Below, piece after piece: positions 24,541 through 36,372 of a stretch of 64,000 nt of DNA. Below the pieces are notes generated by a model. That model was given only the letters and a program-made list of their open reading frames with translations. It was not told the DNA's origin and ran no database searches. Location: the NCBI RefSeq assembly GCF_905220565.1, contig NC_059417.1, forward strand, positions 6,587,018 through 6,651,017. Reading direction: 5' to 3'. Numbering within the stretch: the first letter of the stretch is position 1; the number at the start of each line of letters is the position of its first letter. The translations under genes were made by a program, and so were the position numbers. The stretch comes from Melitaea cinxia. Its lineage: Eukaryota; Arthropoda; Insecta; Lepidoptera; Nymphalidae.

Positions 24541-24836
24541 CTTATTACAATATTATCTTATTACAAACTTATTTACTAATATGACATAAAGTCATGTAAC
24601 CAATATCTTGAGCAATTTCTTTTCACAGTCATAAAGAGGTAGATAAAATATTTTTTATCAAAAACTAGTCAAAGTGAAACCACAAAAGTTCAGTGGCCTT
24701 AAGTCGTTTCTTTTTTAAAAGACCAATTAGTCTCTACCTTCAGAAGAACAAAACCTTATTTGAAATATCTTTTGTTAAATATTAATTCCTTTTGTAAGAT
24801 ACTTCAAAAATCATTAATAATAACAATTTATTAAAG

Positions 24837-25022
24837 AATAGCTGCCCGGACAGACTTCGTTCTGTCAAAAGTTAATAGATTTTTCTTTATATAGATTTTT
24901 TTAAATTTTTTGTTTAATTTTATTTAGTATTTAAACCTTCCGTGGGCCTTAAAGAACATACAAAATAAATAAAGTAGCCGAATCGGTCGAACTGTTCTCG
25001 AGTTATGCGCTTAGCAAAATTC
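24837..25022 (-). repeat. H2 Helitron-like element
   Basis: TAGCTGCCCGGACAGACTTC at one end and GTTATGCGCTTAGCAAAATT at the other. Closely matches 11,097-11,265. Confidence 0.7.
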
Positions 25023-25028
25023 ATCTTT

Positions 25029-25960
25029 AGCCCCCGACGCAAAAAAAGGGGTGTTATAAGTTTGACATGTCTATCTGTCTTTCTGTCTGTCTGTCTGTGG
25101 CTCCGTAGCTCGCGAATGGATGAAGCGATTTCAATTTAGTTTTTTTTTGTATGAAAGGTGAGTTACGGGCGAGTGGTTTTAGCTTTGTTTGACGAAAATC
25201 GAATGAGTCGTTTAAAAGTTGTGGGGGGTGAAAGTGGGGAAGAATAACCGAATGTATGAGAATGAAAGCGCATCATGTGCACATTACAAAATAATGTGTT
25301 CAATGAAAATCGGTTGAACCTTGAGAAAACTCTGGGGGTAAACGTGGGGAAAATACCCAATATCTTATCAATTATTTGTACACTTCCTAACCGCTTTTCT
25401 ATGCGCTGTTCTATACCAAAAGGTTGTCTGGAAGAAATCGCTCTTTTAGCGATAAGACCGCTTTAGTACATCTTCCTCTAATTATACTACTTTTGTTTGT
25501 ATCTTTTAATGGTGTGCAATAAAGAATATCATTATTATTATTATTATTATTATCTGCAAATATATGTGGTGGGGAGACAATGAGGATGGAAATCCGAATG
25601 TCAGTAAATTTACCCAAGTACCAAATGAAATAGCATCATATGCACTTTACAAAATTAATAATAAAAATAAATGAAAACTATTTAAAAAAATCGGTTGAGC
25701 CGTTTGAAGTTAATGGGGCTAAAAGTGGGGATAGAAAACAGAATGCCTGTGAATGTATCCTAATGTTGTATCAAATGAAAGAGCACTGAAAAAGAATATT
25801 AATGACTTAATCGCGAGTGTTCTTAGTTTCGTTTGATGAGAAAATTGGTGAAAAGCTGTTTTAAAGTTATGGTTATGGTGTCAGAAATTGGGACATGTAA
25901 ATACAATTGTCAAGTGAAAGTATCAATTACTACATCTCAGTTTTTGTAATTCTGCTAAAG
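25029..25960 (+). repeat. Repeat block with imperfect internal units, interrupted by a LINE 3' end
   Basis: Opens CCCCCGACGCAAAAAAAGGG and a CTGT microsatellite. Units of the form GTGGGGA...GAATG...ATCATATGCACATTACAAAA...ATCGGTTGAGCC recur two to three times. At 25,420-25,553 it is split by GGTTGTCTGGAAGAAATCGC...GTGCAATAAAG followed by (ATT)n. Confidence 0.55.
25420..25553 (+). repeat. LINE 3' end with (ATT)n tail
   Basis: Same end as 21,677, but with an ATT trinucleotide tail of about eight units, typical of a non-LTR insertion that kept only its 3' end. Confidence 0.65.
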
Positions 25961-26964
25961 ATACAAAATCTTAATTATAGTAAGTGTACCTCTATAAAAA
26001 GTATAAAATAAAAATTAAATTAAAAATTCAACCAAACTCAATCTTTAAGTACCTAAGTATGTACGAGTATTAATAATTCTAAAAAAAAATACATCGCGTT
26101 GGGAGACCGTTATTCAAGCTCGCTACTTTAAGTTTGATTTTTTTTAATTATTTTTTACTTTTTAAAGGCAACTCAGGTTATTGTGTTGGTTTTTTTTTTT
26201 AATTATTAATTTAATTTTTATTTTATAGATTGGGATAGTATAATATGCAAATAATAAAATCATAAAAAATATATTGGATAGTATTACCAGTATTAGAAGA
26301 CATTTTTATTTTTTCGACTAAAAAATTCAACAAATATGAATAAATATTTATTACAGTATATCAGATGTTTCTTAATATAAGCTTATAAAGTTTTTACCTT
26401 TAATTAAAATTTAGTAATTCATTATAAAATAATAATTTAATGTCATAAGAAATAATCACTAAACTTACCCCCAAACATGGTTAACGGTTTTAATGACCAA
26501 AGAACTAACAGCTTTAATTATATTACTCTTAGTATTGAATCACTATTATTTATATCGATATATTTAAAAGTTTAAAGTGCAGCGGGACGCGACCGTGCGT
26601 CTCCGACGAGGCATAACAAGCGACTGAAGTCTGAAACTGATATGGTGATCTGTGTGTAAGTGAAGATGTCCTGCCTCTAAAGTCGTAGAGATGCAACAGC
26701 CTTCTATGTAAACGAGCTTTAAGTCTGCTGCGTTCTAGTTTAGTGTAAGTATATAATTTTACTTTTGTTTTTAATCTGAATTTTGATAAAGGTTAATTTA
26801 TACGTATTTTTCTTTTTCAAGGTTTCATATAGCCAATACTATCTTGATTTTTTATTTAGAAACCAATCGAATAGTACATTGTTTTCATTGATTGTTTCTT
26901 TTTTGTTTTTTCGTAAGTAGTCAGAATATAATTTTAATGCCACTAGTACGAACGTATCCTGTGT

Positions 26965-27380
26965 TAACAGGACGAATAACGATAACGTAAAAATGGGATT
27001 ACTAGGACTTCGCTGTCTGTGCGTCCATCCGTCCGTCCGTCTGTCTGTCACCAGGCTGTATCTCAAGAACTGTGATAGCTAGATAGTTTAAATTTTCACA
27101 AATTAGGTAGGTATTTCTGTTGCCGCTATAACAAAAATACTAAAAACAAAATAAAATAGACATTTAAGGGGGGTTCCCATACAACAGACGTGATTTTTTG
27201 CCCTTTTTAGCTCGATATCCACTTGAAATATTCACAAAATACTCAGTTGTATATCTACTTTAATAATAAATAAGAAAATTAAAATAAAAAAATATTTAGA
27301 CAAAAAAAATGTCTTAGTATTTTACCTAGTCAATGGTACGGAGCCCTTCGTGCGCGAGTCCGACTCGCCCCGTTTTTTAT
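26965..27380 (+). repeat. Dispersed repeat ending GTGCGCGAGTCCGACTCGC
   Basis: Contains the CCGTCCGTCCGTCTGTCTGT microsatellite and GGCTGTATCTCAAGAACTGT, and the closing GGTACGGAGCCCTTCGTGCG plus CGAGTCCGACTCGCC. This is the inverted relative of 9,937-9,960. Confidence 0.6.
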
Positions 27381-27444
27381 ATAGAGTTTAATGTTTTTCC
27401 AGGGCATTTACCAACTACTATTATTTAAGTAATAAAAGTAGTAA

Positions 27445-28243
27445 GTTGCATCTGCTATTATCTCCATCAATGATGATCTAAGGCGTATTACTGAATGGGC
27501 TGATAGTTTCGGTCTTACTGTTAACCTGGTAAAGACTAAAGCATTAATCGTAGGTAGTAAACGCATTCGCTCTCGACTTGATATAGCTGAACTACCCCCT
27601 ATTACCGTCAACGGCGTTCCTATTACTTTTTCCGATTCGGCTAAGAACTTAGGTGTTGTTTTTGACTCCAATCTTAACTGGAATGCTTATATCAATGAGA
27701 TCAGTCGTAAGGTATACTTTTCGCTCCATTCTCTAAAAGCACTACAAAATTTTTTACCCTTCAAGACTAAAGTTTCTCTTGTGCAAATTCTCATACATCC
27801 GATCATTGATTATGCCGATGTCACTTGTTTAGATACCACCGAAGAATTGCTTAACAGACTTGAGCGACTACAAAATTTATGCTTGCGTTTCATTTTCGGC
27901 TTAAAAAAAATATGATCACTTTCGTAAACAGCTTCAATGGCTACCTATCCGCCATCGTAGAAATTTTAGAATACTTTGTTTCCTTTTTAAGACTCTTTTT
28001 AATCCTCGTTCTCCTTCGTATCTACGGGACCGCTTTTCTTTCTCTCACGACGATGATTCTCCGTGCAGATCACTTAAACGTTCTCTTCTTCAGATGCCCA
28101 CCCACCGTACCGATTTTTATTCTTACTCCTTTACTGTACATTCCGTTAGACTTTGGAATTCCCTACCATATAAAATTCGCGATTGCAAAACACTATCGCT
28201 ATTTAAGAAAAGAGTGAGAAAATTCTACTTTAATCAATCCTAG
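27445..28243 (+). pseudogene. Non-LTR retrotransposon reverse transcriptase, C-terminal half, frameshifted
   Basis: The frame open from 27,445 reads the post-catalytic part of a Jockey/CR1-type reverse transcriptase: DDLRRITEWADSFGLTVN and KTKALIVG (the W..GL..N..KTK motif), NLGVVFDSNLNW, and RLERLQNLCLRFIFGL. A run of eight A's at 27,902-27,909 breaks the frame. The sequence then continues in another frame with LQWLPIRHRRNF, PTHRTDFYSYSF, RLWNSLP and KKRVRKF, stopping at 28,241-28,243. The catalytic YxDD part and all of ORF1 are missing, so this is a 5'-truncated dead copy. Little other damage suggests a fairly recent insertion. Confidence 0.85.
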
Positions 28244-28613
28244 TCTAAAATCAATTTAATTAAGTGTCCTTATGCGTATTGGAATTTATTATCGTATGTA
28301 TTTTATTATGTATCGTATATGTGTATGCGTGTATGTATAAGTATCGTATTATTTGTATCTACGTGTGTATAAATTATTATGTATGTGTGCATTTATATAT
28401 TGTATAATTATGTATTTATATTATATTTTTATTATCTATATGTTTAGAGTGTACACGCTAATTTTGCGACTGTTTTATAAGTTTCCTGTAGCAGGACTAC
28501 TGGAAGAGATTCCATCATGGGATAAGTAGTGCCTTTGTACCAGCATTGTTTATAACAGCTATTTCCTTTTGCTATCCTAGTGTACATAAATTGTTAAATA
28601 AAATAAATAAATA
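28244..28613 (+). repeat. 3' UTR and A-rich tail of the LINE remnant
   Basis: TG/TA-rich UTR, then ACTGGAAGAGATTCCATCAT...TAGTGCCTTTGTACC, ending AATTGTTAAATAAAATAAAT. This links the recurring 'ACTGGAAGAGAT' ends in the window to this RT family. Confidence 0.7.
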
Positions 28614-28654
28614 AGTTGCTATAACTATATTTTTTTAAATATACATAGAAATAA

Positions 28655-28853
28655 TCTTAATATATATAAATCTCGTGTCACAATGTTTGTCCTCAATGGA
28701 CTATAAACTACTTAACCGATTTTAGTCAAATTTGCACACCGTGTGCAGTTTGATCCAACTTAAAAGATAGGCTATATTTTATTTTGATATATTATGTTAT
28801 TATTATATTTCAGAAAAAAATAAGGTGATACGAAGTTCGCCAGGTCAGCTAGT
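28655..28853 (+). repeat. H1 Helitron-like non-autonomous element
   Basis: Starts TCTTAATATATATAAATCTC and ends GTTCGCCAGGTCAGCTAGT, with TC and CTAGT termini, no inverted repeats and no target duplication. A copy at 43,955-44,157 is nearly identical. Confidence 0.75.
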
Positions 28854-28856
28854 ACA

Positions 28857-28945
28857 TATATAAATAGAAAAATTACAACCAGACTCAGGCGGAAATCGAA
28901 CCCGCAACCCGCGGAATAGAAAGCAGTGGCCGTGGTTAAGGACAG
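28857..28945 (-). repeat. tRNA-derived SINE head (related to 61,885)
   Basis: The reverse strand reads a GCAGTGGCCG-type A-box region and a B box GCGGGTTCGATTTCC. It lies just after H1. Confidence 0.45.
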
Positions 28946-29219
28946 TTCCATCTCAGTAATAATTATTTTATTTCTTTTACATTTATATAAATGTAAAAAA
29001 CAAAAACCTAAAGACTCTCAACAACAAATTCTTATACATATATTACAATTTACAAAGAGAAAGAAAGAAAAAAAAAATCAATTTATCCATAAACAATAAC
29101 AACTTAACTTTAGCAATACATTTTTTAAAAGAAAGATTACATACAAAATATAAAATATACACTCATACATCTCATGAAAAAACATACAGAATATGATCGA
29201 CATTTAAGGACATAGTGAT

Positions 29220-30268
29220 GCATTTAGTGTCAAGATCCAACAGAATAGAAAACAGAATAGAATAGAAGAGAACAGAAAAGAATAGAATAGAACAGAATAG
29301 AAAAGAATAAAATACAATAGAACAGAATAAGGACAGAACAGAATAAGAACAGAACAGAATAGAATAGAACAGAATAGAACAGAATAGAAAAGAATAGAAC
29401 AAAACAGAATAGAACAGAATAAGACCAGAATAGAATATAACAGAATAAGAACTGAACAGAATAGAATAGAACAAAACAGAATAGAACAGAATAAGACCAG
29501 AATAGAATATAACAGAATAAGAACTGAACAGAATAGAACAGAAGAGAACAGAATAGAGAATAGAATAGAACAGAAAAGAATAGAACAGAATAGAACAGAA
29601 CAGAATAGAATAGAATAGAACAGAACAGAACAGAATAGAACAGAATAGAATAGAACAGAACAGAATAGAACAAAATAGAAAAGAATAGAACAGAACAGAA
29701 TAGAATAGAACAGAATAGAGTAGAATAGAATAGAACAGAAGAGAAAATAGAATAGAACAGAATAGAACAGAATAGAGTAGAATAGAACAGAACAGAACAG
29801 AATAGAACAGGACAAGAACAGAACAGAATAGGACAGAATAAGAACAGAACAGAATAGAACAGAATAGAAAAGAATAGAACAGAACAGAATATAACAGAAT
29901 AGAACAAAACTTAACAGAATAGAGAATAGAATAGAACAGAACAGAATAGAATAGAACAGAATAGAACAGAGCAGAATAGAACAGATTAGAACAGACTAGA
30001 ACAGAATAGAACAGAACAGAATAGAACAGAACAGAATAGAACAGAACAGAATAGAGAACAGAACAGAATAGAGAACAGAGTAGAATAGAAGAGAACAGAA
30101 AAGAATAGAATAGAATAGAACAGAATAAGGACAGAACAGAATAAGAACAGAACAGAAAAGAAAAGAATAGAAAAGAATAGAACAGAACAGAATAAAAACA
30201 GAATAGAAAAGAACAGAACACAACAAAACTGAACAGAATAGAGAACAGAATAGAATAGAAGAAACAAA
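29220..30268. repeat. AGAAY pentanucleotide satellite, about 1.05 kb
   Basis: Made almost wholly of AGAAC, AGAAT and AGAAA units in irregular order, with occasional GGAC and AAGAAC breaks. Because a 5-mer has no in-frame stop on the minus strand, that strand is open in all three frames for hundreds of codons (products of only F, S, L, V, C, Y, I). These frames are artefacts. Confidence 0.95.
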
Positions 30269-30271
30269 ATC

Positions 30272-30359
30272 AAAATTTAAGTAGAGATTAAACTAATTTA
30301 ATCACAAGAATATCATACAATTCTTGTGATGAAATTACTTTAATCACTACTTAAATTTT
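30272..30359. repeat. Hairpin, 40-bp arms, 8-nt loop
   Basis: The left arm starting AAAATTTAAGTAGAGATTAA and the right arm ending ATCACTACTTAAATTTT pair over 40 bp with three mismatches. It begins four bases after the satellite ends. Confidence 0.85.
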
Positions 30360-30717
30360 AATTTATTTTCGTGTAACTCGGCGTTAATCTAGCAATAGTA
30401 CAGTTTGCGATCGCGCGAAGCAAGGTAAAAGCATATAACCATATCTCATTGAAATTGGTTAGATATTTATTTCTAAAGCACACAGCACTGCATCCTATCA
30501 TAAAATTGCAAAACTCCTAACATAAGTTAAATTGGTTTATCAAAACTTTGCTGCCCCAATTGTGTTGCTAGTTCACTCGAAAAAAAAAATACTAATATTA
30601 TAAAGCTTGTATATTATTAATAATTGTTTTATTATTCAAACAAAAACAGGCTTGTGAAACGTAAAAGCATAAGCACACATATGTCTAATAGATGAGTAAG
30701 ATTTTTTTTCTATACCG

Positions 30718-30935
30718 CTGGGCTAGCAAACAAGCGTAGGTAAAGTTAGCTGGAAGGTAAGCAGCTATATGTGGACGTTAGCAACAGAAGCAGCAAAACA
30801 AGAGCGGGCTGGTAATACCGGATGTAGAGACGGCAACTCTACACCGGGTGTGACCAAAGCCCACCCCCAGCAGCTCTGGCTACCTCACTTACTAAAAGGA
30901 CACAATATAACTTAAGAGCAGCATTGTCATCATAT
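30718..30935 (+). repeat. S2-related element, highly diverged
   Basis: CTAGCAAACAAGCGTAGG, GGTAAGCAGC, CCAGCAGCTCTGGCTACCTC then ACTTACTAAAAGGACACAA follow the S2 block order with large drift. A further partial match is at about 31,165-31,285. Confidence 0.5.
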
Positions 30936-31289
30936 TTAAATTTGTTTGGATTTTGGTGGTAATAACTTTTATTGCAAAATTAGGAAAAAGCATTTATTTC
31001 CTATCGACCACTTATTTAATGTTTAACTTTGAAGAATCTCTAGTTTTGAGTGCTTTAAAAATTTATGCAATGATTTTGTTAATATGATATTACATTTTAC
31101 ATCACAATATACACCAACAATTATTATGAATCTATGACTACCATACCTTTAGTATGAAAATACTATAAAGGTGGTAAACAAGCATACGACCCGCAGGATG
31201 GTAAGCGGATTCCGTAGCCAATGGACGCCCAAAACACAATAAACATGGCAACATTTTGAACAAGATATTTTCTGCTGTATCTCAATTTT

Positions 31290-33285
31290 TCAAACCATCT
31301 TTCACATTTACTTGTAATAGTAAATTATACAAATTGAATTATACAGTGTCAGTACGACAATTATAAAATCCGACAAGTTAATTTATTATCATTTTAACAA
31401 GTTACTTTTTTACACACACATATATTTTGTGTATATATATACATAGCTATATTTTACATAAACAGCTAAAAGCGCTATAAAACGTCCCTGTCAGCCACAC
31501 TGAGTGTCAGTGTTAGTTGTTTCACACGATTTCAGCACGCACATTTTTTTATGCCAAGTACCTTATATTGTTATCGTTAAGAACTAAACTTACATATTGT
31601 AATATCTTGAAAAATGAATTTAAACTCGGTATGTACTCATTTCCTCGTATGAATTGAAATGCATGCTTAGAAGAATCGATTATAAAAATATTGCAGGCTA
31701 GAGATATGCTGAATCAGCCATTGAATAGTAGGTCAAGATGTAATTTAAATTAGTCTAAAAAGTATAATATTTGCAAAAAATAAATTTCTACCAAATTTAG
31801 GGCATGTTCAATAAGAAATAAGGTCTGGCTATCTGAGATTATCAGTAAGAAATAAAACAGGACCTTATGGCCTGTTTTGTGTCAACTAATAAACTATGCC
31901 ATAGGTTTCGAAGGTTACATATCTGGCAGGTAGGAAACAAAAGAACGTATCTGAAACTTCCATCTCTTAGATACATGTCAGATAGTTATATTAAAGCCAC
32001 AGGCGAAGTAGATACAAAGATAAAAAGTCCATTGCGATCACCATACTTACAGCTAACAATAAGGAAAAGAAAATAGGTACATAATATAAACAAATTAAAT
32101 TCGCAAAGTCGGCCTCATTACTATGAGAAACTTCTACCTGACAATTTTTGCGAAACCTTTGATTATTCCTTTAGTGAAAGTAAATAAATAGCTTAACTTA
32201 GTAGTTAGTAGGAGGTAATATAAATTTAAAAAGTGAAGTTATATCAGCTATAGATGAATATAATAAAGGTTATCTTGGTAGTTAATTCATATTCTTAGCA
32301 TACTATTCTAAAACGTTTCATGCCAACTATAAATTGTATTTGCTTGAGTTTCTCGAGTTTATCTTTTTTTTTTTGCTAAAATAACGTACTATAAATTAAA
32401 CTATGAAGAAAATAAATAGAATTCTACCTATGTTATGTTTGTCTACACACAAACGTGTGTCACGTTTAGACAACTTCATTTCATTGCAAGTTATTGTGTA
32501 TTCTTTTTGCAGCAGTAAGGTTGTTAGGTCTGATTTATACTATGTTTATATTTCTAATGTAGCTAAAACAAGTTTTTATACATTCGGCCAAAAATATTCT
32601 TTATTATTTCAGACTTAATAAAATATTTAAAAAAAAATATCTTTAAACAATTTTTCATCAGCGATTCACCTCCATCCAGACAAATTCCAAAAAAAAAGTT
32701 AAAAAAATACGGTACAATATTTAAATCTAAACGAAGCGATAAAAGCTAACCACGTGAAACATATGGGTAGAACGAGATATAATCAAATTAAACCGTAGAT
32801 CTGCTCAAAATCAAATTATAAAATCAATCTGTGCTGAGATGGTAGAATAAATTGTATGAATAATTGTGAACAGATTGCTTACCACCTGTTCTTGCTACAG
32901 GTGCTCATTAAACGCTGCATTGTTTCGCGCAAAGCAGGCTCCCTTAATGGAACACCTCTTAAGGGCGACAGCATACTGGTTTAATTTAAATGTTAATTAG
33001 TAATTTACTTTAAAAATGATAAACTCCAATCCTTCTCCTACACGGAGCAAGAGGTCTATACTTGGCAGTGGGGAGTTACAGGCTGACTGCTTATCGTAAT
33101 TGTGATGTTTTTATATATAATATACAGTAGGTACTTGTTCCTTTTAATGTTGGAATTTTATCAAAATTATTAAAAACTAACTTAGTACAACCGCAATTTT
33201 TACGGCTAGAAAAAGGTTTCAATCAATCAATTAAATTAAAGGCTTCTTTATTCTTAGACTTAAAACATAAAGAAACATCATCATC
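31290..33285. other. AT-rich intergenic DNA
   Basis: No gene supported. Open frames at 31,867-32,076 and 32,403-32,618 lack motifs, splice support and codon bias. A GC-richer patch at 32,880-32,980 is unassigned. Confidence 0.4.
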
Positions 33286-33628
33286 ATCGTCATCATTTCA
33301 GCCTATCACAGTCCACTGCTGGACATAGGCCTCCACAAGTTGGACAAAAATGGACTGATGTGAAAACATGAACTCGTGTGTTGCCCATAGTCACCACGAT
33401 GGGCAGGCGGGTTGGTGACCGCCGGACTAGCTTTGTCGCACCGAAGTCGCTGTTGCCCGTCTTCGACCTGTGTATTTCAAAGCCACCCATTGGATGGTTA
33501 TCCCGCCATCGGTCGGCTTTTTAAGTTCCAAGGTGGTAGTGGAACTGTGTTATCCCTTAGTCGCCTCTTACGACACCCACGGGAAGAGAGGGGGTGGCTA
33601 TATTATTTACTACAGTAGCCACATAGCC
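33286..33628 (-). repeat. S3 element, near full-length copy
   Basis: Reversed tail CATCATCATCGTCATCATTT, CAGCCTATCACAGTCCACTG, then all S3 blocks to GGGAAGAGAGGGGGTGGCTA. Confidence 0.8.
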
Positions 33629-34195
33629 TATATAAAGAAACAGTAGGCTTAAATAAAATACCTCACGTAAATTTATGAACTCTTATATTTAAAACAATAA
33701 TCACCTTAACCACTGAATAGGTTTCAAGATTTATTTCAAAGAAATCACAATATGGCCGAGACCTACCCCCATTAGAGGCGAGGGGGCATTTGAGGATATT
33801 TCAATTATACGCCTTATGAAATAGTTGTCTCGCTCGATGTCGATTTCATGGATGCCCGCAATATTGGCGCGGTGCGATAGGCGATCGGAATTTTCGATTG
33901 GCCACAGACGCAGTCATGAAAGGAGCGACTTAATATCTTTACAATTTAGGATATGTAATTCTGTAAAATTTGTCTCTTCGCTTTATTTTCTGTTTCGACA
34001 ATCGAAACCTAAAACATAGCGCAGTAATTTTGCTTGTAAAAGCTTGGTTTTGCAAATTACCAACAAATATTCTTTAATACTCTATGAATGTAACCGCTCA
34101 TTTCTTTGATGATATTTACTTGTTTACAACGAACTTTTAAGAAAATGTATTTAAAGTATAGATCACGCTATTTCATTATTAGTCGAAGCAAATAA

Positions 34196-34350
34196 GAACA
34201 ACAGGTTTTGTAAGCTGGCTTCCTTACTCGCCACAGGAACACAAGACAACTTGAGGATAGTATTATTTTGCCGTGATCTTCTGTGAGGTACTTCCCCAGA
34301 CGAGCTGCTCCAAATTTTGAGTAGGACATATCCTGCTGTGTCCCACATCA
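34196..34350 (+). repeat. S2 element, partial
   Basis: CCTTACTCGCCACAGGAACA through GCCGTGATCTTCTGTGAGG to TATCCTGCTGTGTCCCAC. Confidence 0.65.
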
Positions 34351-34799
34351 ATGATCATTGAAGTAGAGCACTCAAGATTTATTAACATTAGAAATAATGT
34401 ATGTACTTTACTCTACCAACTGAAATGGTTGTAATATGCTATGGTTGACATCGGTATTTAATGTCTAAAATCATTAAGGCTGTCCATAATAAAGAACTAT
34501 TTGAACTCTTTTGGTGCTGATTATGATATCAATTGAAGCATGTGGCTGACCATGTGGTTACTGTTCTATTTTTTTACTAGATCCCTAAAAATTTGACAAT
34601 TTAGAATTTTCATGAATCGTCTTTTACTACAAAATAATCGTGACGTAAATCCGGTAAAACGCGTTAAAAAATTAATTCTGAACTTCTAATATTACGTAAT
34701 ACGAGTACTCGTATAGCTGAATTATACTATGGGTCTTTTAAATAGAGGCGACTTATGACGGAGAAAAATATCATTTTTTTTTGTGTGTGCGAATCATCT

Positions 34800-34985
34800 T
34801 TTTTAATGCGCACAGCCAAGGAATAGAATTCCCTGCCGGCGTCTGTATTTCCGAGTTCATACAACCCGAACATGTTTAAAGCGCGAGTGAACAGGCTTCT
34901 TCTGGGCGAACTCGCTCAATCTTCGACCTCTTCTGTGCTCTAGAGCTAGACTGAGGTCAAGAGTAAGCCCATATCATTATAAAAA
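34800..34985 (+). pseudogene. LINE ORF2 C-terminus
   Basis: One frame reads NSLPASVFPSSYNPNMFKAR then VNRLLLGELA, the usual last residues of a Jockey/CR1-like reverse-transcriptase ORF (NSLP...F...FK.RV...L). A TAG just upstream interrupts it. It is followed by a stop, a short UTR and an A run at about 34,980. Only the terminal 45 codons or so remain. Confidence 0.65.
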
Positions 34986-35405
34986 AAAAGTAAATATTTG
35001 TGGTAAATTCGGTAATCGCCTAGTAAGCTTCACTTTGTCTAAAAGCATCTTCCAAACAAAAGCATAACAATCATACTTTCCAACCGGACATGAACTCTTG
35101 AAATATGCAATTTTGAAAATTTTAAAACATGTCATTACCAATTAATACAAAGTACCTAAACATTAATTTTCAGACTTCTAAGTCCAATAGATAAAGCTCA
35201 GACTTTAAACCCCGATTTTATCACATTTTGTAGATTTTTTTACGATTTTGAATAAAAGTTTGTCAACTATACAACAACTATTATACACCTAGAAATAAGT
35301 CTTATATATTTTTTATCATTTATCCGCTTCCGCAACCTCTCTCGCTTCGCTCATCACAATCCATCAATTGTAAAGTACTCCACGCGCGTCGCGGTCGCGT
35401 CAAGA

Positions 35406-35567
35406 ATGGCAGATATACCGTACGGAGCGTTTTTAAATTCTCCCTGGGATCTTCATTTGAAGGACTTCATTTATTACATTTTTATATTTATTACGATTAT
35501 ATTTATCCGCTTTATTTTACAAAGCAATATTTTAATAGATTATAATTTTGACTTTAGCAACGATTAA
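35406..35567 (+). CDS. Candidate 53-aa membrane micropeptide
   Basis: A 53-codon frame starts at an ATG in strong context (A at -3, G at +4) and ends with TAA at 35,565-35,567. The N-terminal 20 residues are polar and look designed (MADIPYGAFLNSPWDLHLKD). Residues 22-38 are continuously hydrophobic (I, F, Y-rich) with one Arg and could span a membrane. The ATG lies 3' of a CpG-containing patch (about 35,330-35,400, GCGCGTCGCGGTCGCG) that could be a promoter or first-exon region. It may instead be the first exon of a longer spliced gene, or chance. No homology claimed. Confidence 0.35.
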   Translation: MADIPYGAFLNSPWDLHLKDFIYYIFIFITIIFIRFILQSNILIDYNFDFSND

Positions 35568-36342
35568 TTTCTTATTTGCTAAGGATAAGTAGTAAACGAT
35601 ATCACTTATATTTATCTTGCTAAGCAAAAAGTAGCTTTTTACTTAGAACAATACATATGCTGCATAAAATATACTTTCATATTATTTTAGTATTTGTTTT
35701 TTATATTTAGATCAGAAAACTACAATTTTGTTACTTTCATAAAGATGACTGTAATTATATTATTAATTATTCACTTAAACTTTTCAACTATATGTACCCT
35801 ACTATAATCTTAGTGATTATCACATGCTATGTATAAAAAATTTTAATTGTAATGACCAGTTGGTCAAATGATTCCAAGGACATCCAAAACATCATCTAAG
35901 TCTGTTTAATCAAACATTTATCAGAGACATAAATCAATCCACTCAACCATTATTTCTTCAAGATTACCTTATTTTTAACATGTTTATCAAAGAACGTTTT
36001 TTCTTAAAGTAAGCAATTACTTATTATAGTAAATAACGAAAGGCCTAATCCAGCTTTAAACTATAGGTAATCTGTGGTAAATCCTTCGTCATCTAACACT
36101 AATCTGTTGCCGGCGAGCCACTAAGCTAATTACGCCGCTATTAAAGTCACCCTCACCTGTTGATTACAAACGCTAAATATAAATAAGGATGTATTATAGA
36201 CACATCTAAAGCTTTTACTTTTTGTAATCGTAAACGACAAATGTAATTATATTTCTTTACTTACTTAATTTAAAGCTCGCAAAGCATTGTTTGCGGTCAT
36301 GTCACGTTATGACACGTTATGCCACGACACGATAAACCACAT

Positions 36343-36372
36343 AACATTACGTGACGTCACGTCGTGTTATGT
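36343..36372. promoter_or_regulatory. Palindrome centred on a CRE-like TGACGTCA
   Basis: ACGTGACGTCACGT (36,349-36,362) is a perfect 14-bp palindrome containing the CREB/bZIP core TGACGTCA. It extends, with one mismatched dinucleotide pair, to a 30-bp palindrome ending ATAACA / TGTTAT. CACGTTATG/CACGAC phrases nearby repeat the theme. It lies 1.5 kb before the CFAP144-like start. Regulatory role is inferred. Confidence 0.4.

Noticed and set aside
29172..30273. Several long minus-strand reading frames (up to 349 codons) rich in F, S, L, V, C, Y
   Set aside because: They translate a pentanucleotide satellite that is open in all three frames; no start context, motif or normal composition.
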